Below are positions 1 to 5,466 of a stretch of 11,383 nucleotides of DNA, piece by piece. The stretch is from CAUYXJ01 sp963577065 (GTDB taxonomy: Bacteria; Chloroflexota; Dehalococcoidia; Tepidiformales; Tepidiformaceae), in the NCBI GenBank assembly GCA_963577065.1, contig CAUYXJ010000088.1:1-11383 (forward strand), given 5' to 3'. The notes under the pieces are model-generated. The model had not been told where the DNA came from. It searched no databases and saw nothing but the letters and a program-made list of their open reading frames with translations. Numbering within the stretch: the stretch's first letter is position 1; each line of letters starts with the position of its first letter. The translations under genes and the position numbers were made by a program.

Positions 1-2
1 CG

Positions 3-1628
3 CCCGAGCCGACCTTCGACGACCTCGTCTGGACGCTCGCGCTGACGCGCATCCTCTTCGGGCCCGAGATGAGCGTGCAGGCGCCCCCGAACCTCATGCC
101 GGACTCCTACGGGAAGCTCGTGGCGGCAGGGCTGAGCGACTGGGGTGGCGTCTCCCCCGTGACCATCGACCACGTCAACCCAGAGGCGCCCTGGCCGCAG
201 CTCGAGGAGCTGCGCCAGCAGACCGAAGCGGCGGGCCACCACCTCTCCGAGCGGCTCGCCGTCTACCCGACCTACGCCCGCGACAACGACCGCTGGCAGG
301 AGCCGGCGATGGCCACGCTCGTCCTCCGGGCGATGGACGCCGACGGCTTCGCGCGCGAGGGCGACTGGTGCCCCGGGGCGGTTCTGGAACCGCCCGCCGG
401 GCACGAGTTCCCCCGCGCACAGCCCGCAGCGCTGCCGCAGGTCTCACCCATTCCCGCACTCGTGGCGAAGGCGCGCCGCGGTGACGAGCTCGAAGAGGCC
501 GAGATCGCGCGGCTCTTCGAGGTGCGCGGCCAGGAGTTCGACTACGTCTGCGCGGCCGCCGATGAACTGCGGCGCGAAGTCTCGGGCGAGATCGTCCGCT
601 ACGTGGTCAATCGCAACATCAACTACACGAATATCTGCTACTTCAAATGCCAGTTCTGCGCCTTCTCCAAGGGCAAGCTCAGTGAGAACCTGCGGGGCAA
701 GCCGTACGATCTCGGGCTCGACGAGGTGGTGCGCCGCGCCCGCGAGGCCTGGGACCGCGGGGCGACCGAGGTCTGCATGCAGGGCGGCATCCACCCCGAA
801 TACACGGGCGCCACCTACCTCGAGATCTGCGAAGCGGTGAAGGCCGCGCTGCCCGGCATGCACGTCCACGCCTTCTCGCCCCTGGAAGTGCATCAGGGAG
901 CGGAGACCCTGGGCATCCCCGTGCCTGCGTTCCTCGAGCGGCTCAAAGCCTCGGGCCTGGGGACGCTCCCCGGCACGGCCGCGGAGATCCTCGACGACGA
1001 GGTGCGGGCCACGCTCTGCCCGGACAAGCTCAGCACCGATCAGTGGATCGACGTCGTCGAAGCGGCGCACAACGCCGGTTTCACCACCACTTCGACGATC
1101 ATGTACGGCCACATCGACGGGCCGGTCTCGTGGGCGCGACACCTGCTCCGCCTGCGCGACCTCCAGAAGCGCACGGGCGGGATCAGCGAATTCGTCCCGT
1201 TGCCTTTCGTCCACATGGAGGCGCCGATCTACCTGAAGGGTCGCGCGCGCAGGGGCCCCACCTACCGCGAAGCGGTGCTCATGCACGCCGTCTCCCGGTT
1301 GGCGCTGCATCCGCTCATCCCGAACATCCAGGTGTCGTGGGTGAAGATGGGCGACGCCGGTTCGAAGGCCTGCCTCCAAGCCGGCGCGAACGACATGGGC
1401 GGCACGCTCATGAACGAAAGCATCAGCCGCGCGGCCGGTGCGAGCCACGGCGAGGAGATGCCGCCCGAGGCGATGGATGCCCTGATCTCCAGCATCGGAC
1501 GCCTGCCGCGGCAACGCACCACGACCTACGGCGTGCCGCCCGATGAGCGCCGGCGGACCTCTTACGAAGCCCTCGAGCTGACCCCGATCGTGCTCACTCC
1601 CGCGAAAAAGTACGCACGCTCCCGCTAG
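3..1628 (+). CDS. fbiC: FO synthase FbiC, bifunctional CofG-CofH fusion (5' end outside window)
   Basis: This enzyme makes FO (7,8-didemethyl-8-hydroxy-5-deazariboflavin), the chromophore of coenzyme F420, from tyrosine and a flavin-pathway pyrimidine by two radical-SAM reactions in the cytoplasm. The frame is open from the left edge. Its first part, including FGPEMSVQAPPNLMP and LSDWGGVSPVTIDHVNP, is the C-terminal end of the CofG half. The CofH half begins around base 450. Its CX3CX2C iron-sulfur motif (CYFKCQFC, bases 636-659) binds the cluster that cleaves SAM. Typical CofH stretches follow: MQGGIHPEYTG, HAFSPLEV, LPGTAAEIL, STIMYGHID and NDMGGTLMNE. The internal ATG at base 69 lies inside the CofG domain and is not the true start. 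Both halves in one chain is the FbiC arrangement of actinobacteria and some other lineages; archaea use separate subunits. The stop overlaps that of the convergent methyltransferase. The assignment is very secure; only the missing N-terminal CofG cluster motif cannot be checked. Confidence 0.96.
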   Translation, partial: PEPTFDDLVWTLALTRILFGPEMSVQAPPNLMPDSYGKLVAAGLSDWGGVSPVTIDHVNPEAPWPQLEELRQQTEAAGHHLSERLAVYPTYARDNDRWQEPAMATLVLRAMDADGFAREGDWCPGAVLEPPAGHEFPRAQPAALPQVSPIPALVAKARRGDELEEAEIARLFEVRGQEFDYVCAAADELRREVSGEIVRYVVNRNINYTNICYFKCQFCAFSKGKLSENLRGKPYDLGLDEVVRRAREAWDRGATEVCMQGGIHPEYTGATYLEICEAVKAALPGMHVHAFSPLEVHQGAETLGIPVPAFLERLKASGLGTLPGTAAEILDDEVRATLCPDKLSTDQWIDVVEAAHNAGFTTTSTIMYGHIDGPVSWARHLLRLRDLQKRTGGISEFVPLPFVHMEAPIYLKGRARRGPTYREAVLMHAVSRLALHPLIPNIQVSWVKMGDAGSKACLQAGANDMGGTLMNESISRAAGASHGEEMPPEAMDALISSIGRLPRQRTTTYGVPPDERRRTSYEALELTPIVLTPAKKYARSR

Positions 1629-2476
1629 TCCGCCGGCACGGGCTGCCAGCGCACCAGGCCGAGCACGCCCGGATCCGAGGCGAACGTCACGCGGCCGGCT
1701 TCCTCGCGGACGTGCCGGGGCAGGACCTCGCGCAGCCGCTCGTCCTGGGGGCTGTCCGCGGCGATCCAGAGCTGCTGGCGCAGGAAGCTCAGCGCTTCTT
1801 CGATGCTGTCGTAGCCCACGCCGGCCGAGTATTCGACCAGCTGCACTTCGCAGAGCCGCCCGCGCGCAAGCTGGAGAGCCAGGAACTCGGGCAGCGCCGG
1901 CAGGGGCTCTCGCGCCTCGCCGTGGACGGCCTCCCAGAACGGATCCGCCCGCCCCGTGGGCGGCCGGCTGAGCATGAGGGCCACGCAGAGGCGGCTCGCC
2001 GCCCGCTCCATGGCGTCGAGGAAGGGGCCGAACTCCTCGATGTCGTAGCCCACGTGGGCGATGAGCGCGACGTCGGCGGCGGGCAGTGCGGGCGATGGCC
2101 AGCGCTCGTCGAGCAGGCGGATGTTCGTGATGCCGTGCTCGGCCATCCCTTCCTGCAGAACATTGCGCATGCCTTCTGACGGCTCGATTGCGATCACCTC
2201 GCGGGCGTGGAGGGCGAGCGGCAGGGCGTAGCGGCCGCCCCCCGCGCCGATATCGAGCACGGTCTCGTTGTGGCCGACGAGCGCCAGGAGCGCGTTCAGC
2301 GCCGCATCGTCCGTTCGGCGTGGATCGGCCTTGAACCACGACGCGATCGGCGCATAGAAGTCGCCACCGGGAGGGAGGACCGCGCGGTGCCGCTCGACCT
2401 GGGCGCGATTGCGGCGGACACGCCCCGCCCAGGCGGCGAGGGCCTCCTCTTCGCCAGGGCGGAGCGGGTCGGTCAT
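1625..2476 (-). CDS. class I SAM-dependent methyltransferase
   Basis: A 283-residue cytoplasmic protein with a Rossmann-type methyltransferase fold. Motif I is VLDIGAGGGRYALPLA (about residues 73-88), the glycine-rich loop that binds SAM. The acidic residue ending strand 2 is E98 in VIAIEPSEGM, as expected for contact with the SAM ribose. ADVALIAHVGYDIEEF resembles the post-motif II/III region. The substrate cannot be told: the N-terminal helix (residues 1-50) and the C-terminal half resemble general 'methyltransferase domain' proteins and show no RNA-, quinone- or natural-product-specific signature. I chose the ATG at 2476; an in-frame ATG at 2494 would add six residues, and neither has a strong Shine-Dalgarno. 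The frame stays open upstream to 3160, but that extension is antisense to the rhodanese gene and is not credible. The gene converges on fbiC, the two stops sharing CTAG, and diverges from the rhodanese gene. A role in F420 metabolism is possible from position alone but unsupported. Confidence 0.87.
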   Translation of the reverse strand: MTDPLRPGEEEALAAWAGRVRRNRAQVERHRAVLPPGGDFYAPIASWFKADPRRTDDAALNALLALVGHNETVLDIGAGGGRYALPLALHAREVIAIEPSEGMRNVLQEGMAEHGITNIRLLDERWPSPALPAADVALIAHVGYDIEEFGPFLDAMERAASRLCVALMLSRPPTGRADPFWEAVHGEAREPLPALPEFLALQLARGRLCEVQLVEYSAGVGYDSIEEALSFLRQQLWIAADSPQDERLREVLPRHVREEAGRVTFASDPGVLGLVRWQPVPAD

Positions 2477-2533
2477 CAGCGGAGTGTGGCCCATCGGATA
2501 GCGCGCTGCGAGGGGCGGCGGGGCTCGGGGACA

Positions 2534-2542
2534 TGCTAGGCT
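2534..2542 (+). promoter_or_regulatory. possible extended -10 promoter for the rhodanese gene
   Basis: TGC followed by TAGGCT fits a TGn-TAnnnT extended -10 element. No -35 match is visible about 17 bp upstream. Transcription starting about 7 bp downstream would leave a leader of roughly 30 nt holding the GGAG ribosome site. It lies in the 102-bp divergent gap shared with the methyltransferase gene, for which I see no comparable promoter. This is a weak call based on a short motif. Confidence 0.3.
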
Positions 2543-2578
2543 GCCCGTACGAACCCACGCAGGAGCGGAGCAAGGCCG

Positions 2579-2932
2579 GTGGCTACCAAGGACCCCCGCG
2601 AGCCCTTCACGCGCCTCTCGATCGAAGAGGCCCAAGAGAAATTGGACGGCGGCGATGCCGTGATGGTCGACGTACGTGATCCGCACGAATACGTCGAGGT
2701 GCACGCCAAGGGCGTGCGCCTCATCCCCGTCAACACCGTCATCAACGAGCTGAAGCAGATCCGGGACTTTGCCGGTGAGAAGAAGGAAGTCCTCTTCATC
2801 TGCAAGATGGGTGGGCGCAGTGCGCTCGCGGCCGAGTACGCCGCTGCAGCGGGTCTCGACGAGGTCGAGCTCTTCAATGTGGAGGGCGGCACCGACGCCT
2901 GGGCGGAGGCGGGGCTCCCGACCGGCGACTAG
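2579..2932 (+). CDS. single-domain rhodanese-like sulfurtransferase
   Basis: A 117-residue single rhodanese domain, the normal length for this class (GlpE/PspE-like), without a signal peptide and so probably cytoplasmic. The hallmarks are present: the N-terminal LSIEEAQEKLDGGDAVMVDVRDPHEY block, and the active-site loop CKMGGRS with catalytic Cys75, which carries the persulfide. The C-terminal part LFNVEGGTDAWAEAGLP is the classic rhodanese ending. The start is GTG at 2579, preceded by GGAG at 2567-2570 with 8-nt spacing; this is also where the family homology begins. Family members pass sulfane sulfur to thiols, cyanide or sulfur-carrier proteins; the natural acceptor here is not shown by context. 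The neighbours (a divergent methyltransferase and downstream rpoD with its own promoter) give no pathway clue. The family call is secure, the physiological role open. Confidence 0.94.
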   Translation: MATKDPREPFTRLSIEEAQEKLDGGDAVMVDVRDPHEYVEVHAKGVRLIPVNTVINELKQIRDFAGEKKEVLFICKMGGRSALAAEYAAAAGLDEVELFNVEGGTDAWAEAGLPTGD

Positions 2933-2943
2933 CGTCGAAAGGG

Positions 2944-3023
2944 TTCTGGGCGCGAGCGCTCGATCGCTAGCGACCGCCGCCCGGCTCCACCCTGCCCACA
3001 GCGCCCAGAGGCCTTCCGGAGGG
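2944..3023. other. cluster of inverted repeats between rhodanese gene and rpoD
   Basis: The gap after the rhodanese stop is rich in dyad symmetry. TCTGGGCGC (2945-2953) pairs perfectly with GCGCCCAGA (3001-3009), and 2944/3010 would add a U-G pair in RNA. Inside the loop lie two adjacent perfect 10-bp palindromes, CGAGCGCTCG (2953-2962) and TCGCTAGCGA (2964-2973). Just outside is the near-palindrome CCTTCCGGAGGG (3012-3023). There is no T-run, so this is not a standard intrinsic terminator. It could end the rhodanese transcript by another route, or hold operators for the rpoD promoter, which begins 55 bp further on. Function is inferred from position only. Confidence 0.45.
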
Positions 3024-3077
3024 TCTGAGTCGCGTGTCGGCGGGCGTTGGCGGCTCGAAGGAGAGGCGCGAGGGAGC

Positions 3078-3106
3078 TTGAAAGTGAACGTGCGGTTTGC
3101 TATTGT
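3078..3106 (+). promoter_or_regulatory. sigma70-type extended -10 promoter of rpoD
   Basis: TTGAAA (3078-3083, five of six matches to TTGACA) is followed by a 17-bp spacer and TATTGT (3101-3106, four of six matches to TATAAT). TG at 3098-3099 gives the extended -10 form TGnTATTGT. This stretch is also visibly AT-richer than its surroundings. The expected transcription start is near 3112-3114, leaving about 60 nt of leader before the rpoD ATG at 3172. It argues against the upstream TTG at 3097 as the rpoD start, because that codon would lie inside the promoter. Confidence 0.7.
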
Positions 3107-3110
3107 CCTT

Positions 3111-3152
3111 ATGGTGGACTGTGCCCCAGTGCGCCATCCCAATCCAGGATGA
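3111..3152 (+). CDS. possible 13-codon leader peptide upstream of rpoD
   Basis: An ATG five bases after the -10 element opens a 13-codon frame encoding MVDCAPVRHPNPG, ending in TGA at 3150-3152. The TGA overlaps the GAGGGG purine block (3151-3156), which is the only ribosome-site candidate for rpoD. If transcription starts at or just before 3111 the peptide could be translated leaderless, and its termination could affect rpoD initiation. With a more usual start point near 3113 the ATG would be lost, although a GTG follows in frame at 3114. Very short frames arise easily by chance, so this is speculative. Confidence 0.2.
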   Translation: MVDCAPVRHPNPG

Positions 3153-3171
3153 GGGGACACCTGTCAGCCGA

Positions 3172-4812
3172 ATGAGCGACGAAACCTTGACCGATCAGAC
3201 TTCCTCCGCCAGCGCTGACGCCATGATCGGCAGCGTTCTCAGCCGCCTGTCCAGTGGCGAGTTCGACGACGAGCGCCGCGACGAAGACAACGAGCTGTCG
3301 ACGAACACGACCGCCGCAGCGACGGACGACAAGGAGGAGGAAGAGAAGGAAGAGGAGGTCGACGAGGAGGAGGAAGAGGAGACGGTAGCGCTCCTCACGG
3401 ACGAGTCGGAGGGGATCGACGATCCGGTCCGCATGTACCTCCGCGAAATCGGCAAGGTCTACCTGCTCACGGCCGATGACGAGAAGCACCTCGCCCGGCA
3501 GATGGAGGAGGGCATCCATCTGCGCGAGATCGAAGAAGCCTACATCGAGGCCTACGGCCATCCCCCCTCCGCCGCTCGCGTGGCCGTTTCCCTGCTCGAG
3601 CAGTTCACGGGTCTCCAGTCCGTCTACAAGGCTGCGGTCACCTTCGTCGACCGTTACGAGAAGATCGTCGCGGGTCAGACACCGCCTGAGGACAACGAGG
3701 GTGATTGGCCGCCGAAGCCGCCGCGGTGGCGGGACCCCAAGGGGCCGAAACTGGCTCGCCGCAGCTACTCCGAGATCCTCGCGGACGACCAGTTCCGGGG
3801 CCTCGTCGATCGCACCATGGAACTTCCGTTTCGCACCTATGCGATGAAACGGTTGCGCCATGACGAGGAGATGGCGCACCTCGGCATCGTCTCCCTCTCG
3901 ATCGTGACGCACATCCTCACGCCCGACCTCGTCGCCCAGATGGGCGAAGAGGCCGGGGGCGAAGATGTGCTCGTACCCCCCGCCGACGGCCTCGTCGAAA
4001 AGATCTCCCCTCTCGAAGACCGCTTGCGGTACCACTTCGACACCATCAAGCACAACGGCTTCAAGGCCGAGAAGCGCCTCACGGAGGCGAATCTCCGCCT
4101 CGTCGTCTCGGTGGCGAAGAAGTACATCGGGCGGGGTATGTCGCTCCTGGATCTCATCCAGGAAGGCAACATCGGCCTCATCCGCGCCGTGGAGAAGTTC
4201 GACTACCGCAAGGGCTACAAGTTCTCGACCTATGCGACCTGGTGGATTCGCCAGGCGATCACGCGCGCGATCGCGGACCAGGCGCGCACGATCCGCATTC
4301 CCGTCCACATGGTCGAAACGATCAACAAGCTCGTTCGCGTGAGCCGCCGGCTCGTCCAGGAGTACGGTCGTGAGCCGACGAGCGAAGAGATCGCGCGGGG
4401 CATGTTCGAGAGCTCGAAGCAGGACTCCGCAAGCCAGTTCTCGCCCGAGCGGATCCGCGAGATCCAGAAGGTCTCGCAGGAACCCGTCTCGCTCGAGACG
4501 CCCATCGGCGAGGAGGAAGACAGCCATCTCGGCGACTTCATCCACGACGAGACCGCGCTCGCGCCCGCCGACGCCGCCAGCCAGCAGCTCCTGCGGGAAC
4601 AGGTCGAGGATGTGCTCGCGACGCTCACGAGCCGGGAACGGCGCGTGCTCCAGCTGCGCTTCGGCCTGGAGGACGGCCGCAGCCGTACCCTCGAAGAGGT
4701 CGGGCGCGAGTTCGGGGTGACCCGCGAGCGGATCCGCCAGATCGAAGCGAAGGCGCTGCGCAAGCTGCGTCACCCCAGTCGCAGTCGCAAGCTGAAGGAC
4801 TACCTCGAGTAG
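3172..4812 (+). CDS. rpoD: primary RNA polymerase sigma factor RpoD/SigA (sigma70, group 1)
   Basis: This is the housekeeping sigma subunit that directs core RNA polymerase to -35/-10 promoters. It has 546 residues from the ATG at 3172. The N-terminus is strongly acidic (KEEEEKEEEVDEEEEEE, residues 54-70), in place of a recognisable region 1.1. Region 1.2 begins at DDPVRMYLREIG (residue 83). A long spacer of roughly 150-190 residues follows, then region 2 (LTEANLRLVVSVAKKY, LLDLIQEGNIGLIRAVEKFD). Region 2.3-2.4 contains YATWWIRQAI (from residue 354), which melts and reads the -10. Region 3 contains IPVHMVETINKL, and region 4.2 has the -35-binding helix-turn-helix TLEEVGREFGVTRERIRQIE (506-525). 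The C-terminal SRKLKDYLE is typical of group 1 sigmas. The start is set by the promoter at 3078-3106; the ribosome site is weak, with GAGG 17 nt upstream. A strong hairpin follows the stop, so the gene is probably monocistronic. Confidence 0.97.
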   Translation: MSDETLTDQTSSASADAMIGSVLSRLSSGEFDDERRDEDNELSTNTTAAATDDKEEEEKEEEVDEEEEEETVALLTDESEGIDDPVRMYLREIGKVYLLTADDEKHLARQMEEGIHLREIEEAYIEAYGHPPSAARVAVSLLEQFTGLQSVYKAAVTFVDRYEKIVAGQTPPEDNEGDWPPKPPRWRDPKGPKLARRSYSEILADDQFRGLVDRTMELPFRTYAMKRLRHDEEMAHLGIVSLSIVTHILTPDLVAQMGEEAGGEDVLVPPADGLVEKISPLEDRLRYHFDTIKHNGFKAEKRLTEANLRLVVSVAKKYIGRGMSLLDLIQEGNIGLIRAVEKFDYRKGYKFSTYATWWIRQAITRAIADQARTIRIPVHMVETINKLVRVSRRLVQEYGREPTSEEIARGMFESSKQDSASQFSPERIREIQKVSQEPVSLETPIGEEEDSHLGDFIHDETALAPADAASQQLLREQVEDVLATLTSRERRVLQLRFGLEDGRSRTLEEVGREFGVTRERIRQIEAKALRKLRHPSRSRKLKDYLE

Positions 4813-4843
4813 GCCACGGCGCTGACAGCTCGATAAACAGCAC

Positions 4844-4878
4844 AGAAGCCCCACCCTCGGCTCGAGGGTGGGGCTTCT
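4844..4878 (+). terminator. strong hairpin after rpoD, intrinsic-terminator-like
   Basis: AGAAGCCCCACCCTCG (4844-4859) and CGAGGGTGGGGCTTCT (4863-4878) form a perfect 16-bp stem with a 3-nt GCT loop, starting 32 nt after the rpoD stop. The tail on the plus strand is CGTTAGG, with only two consecutive T bases, so the U-tract is poor. Release may need another factor, or the hairpin may mainly protect the rpoD mRNA 3' end. The stem ends 4 nt before the AGGAG of the Nudix gene. Confidence 0.8.
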
Positions 4879-4892
4879 CGTTAGGAGACCGC

Positions 4893-5429
4893 ATGCCCGG
4901 AGACCCTGGGCTGGCCAGCAGCGAAACGGTGTTCGCTGGGCGGCTGCTGACGCTCCGCTTGGATGCCCTCCAACTCCCCGACGGCCGCACGTTCCAGCGC
5001 GAGATGATCTATCACCCCGGGGCCGTCTGCATGGTCCCGGTGGATGGCGACGGGCTGCTGCTGCTCGTCGAGCAGTACCGCCACGGCGCCGGCAGGCGCC
5101 TGCTCGAGCTCCCCGCGGGGACGCTCGAACCGGGCGAGGAGCCCGCGATGACCGCCGAGCGCGAGTTGCGCGAAGAAGTGGGGATGCGACCGGGGCGGGT
5201 GGCGGCGATCGGCGGTTTCTACGTCGCTCCTAGCTACGCCACCGAATACATCCATCTCTTCCTTTGCAGCGACCTCACCCCGGCGCCCCTCCCCGGGGAC
5301 GAAGACGAGGACATCCTTGTCGTTCGCCTCAGCCGGGAGGGGGCGTTGGCCGCCGTGGACGACGGCCGCATCGTCGATGCGAAGTCGATCGCCGGCATCC
5401 TGCGCTGGGAGCGGCTCGCCCGTCCTTAG
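4893..5429 (+). CDS. Nudix hydrolase, ADP-ribose pyrophosphatase (NudF-like) family
   Basis: A 178-residue cytoplasmic hydrolase of the NudF / ADP-ribose pyrophosphatase type, expected to split ADP-ribose or similar nucleoside diphosphate sugars into AMP and a sugar phosphate using Mg2+. The Nudix box GX5EX7REUXEEXGU is perfect: G76, E82, R90-E91, E94-E95 and G97 in the stretch from GTLEPGEE to REEVGM. Family features around it include HPGAVCMVPVD, LVEQYRHG and LELPAGT before the box, and GGFYVAPSYATEYIHLFL after it. The start is ATG at 4893, with AGGAG at 4883-4887 only 5 nt upstream. The hairpin behind rpoD stands immediately before this ribosome site, so the gene is served either by rpoD read-through or by an undetected promoter in 4813-4883. 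The exact substrate cannot be fixed from sequence. Confidence 0.94.
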   Translation: MPGDPGLASSETVFAGRLLTLRLDALQLPDGRTFQREMIYHPGAVCMVPVDGDGLLLLVEQYRHGAGRRLLELPAGTLEPGEEPAMTAERELREEVGMRPGRVAAIGGFYVAPSYATEYIHLFLCSDLTPAPLPGDEDEDILVVRLSREGALAAVDDGRIVDAKSIAGILRWERLARP

Positions 5430-5452
5430 CGCTGATCGGCAGCGCGTCTCGG

Positions 5453-5458
5453 TACACT
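5453..5458 (+). promoter_or_regulatory. -10 element (TACACT) for a probably leaderless UbiA-family gene
   Basis: TACACT ends 8 bp before the ATG at 5467, so transcription would begin at or within a base or two of the start codon. There is no Shine-Dalgarno in the 37-bp gap after the Nudix stop. No good -35 is seen. The same layout occurs before the DUF429 gene at 8892, which adds some weight. Confidence 0.4.
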
Positions 5459-5466
5459 CGCGGCCC

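Noticed and set aside
444..2573. A 709-codon minus-strand frame across fbiC, the methyltransferase gene and the divergent gap
   Set aside because: Its product is a low-complexity Arg/Ala/Gly/Pro-rich mix in the methyltransferase part and an antisense of CofH elsewhere; both regions have confident genes in other frames.
2477..3160. N-terminal extension of the methyltransferase to a 511-residue protein
   Set aside because: The extra 228 codons are antisense to the rhodanese gene and the rpoD leader and show no domain. The methyltransferase fold is complete from 2476.
3097..3171. TTG start for rpoD giving 25 more residues
   Set aside because: The TTG lies inside the spacer and extended -10 of the rpoD promoter, and the added residues (LLSLWWTVPQ...) do not look like a sigma N-terminus.
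3109..4854. A 581-codon open frame on the minus strand antisense to rpoD
   Set aside because: It mirrors the codon structure of rpoD, shows no recognisable domain, and is a common by-product of high GC. The plus-strand protein is unmistakably a sigma factor.
4844..4878. Hairpin as a riboswitch or attenuator for the Nudix gene
   Set aside because: It is a single perfect stem with a 3-nt loop and no alternative partner or ligand-binding core that I can see; a terminator or mRNA-end hairpin is the simpler reading.
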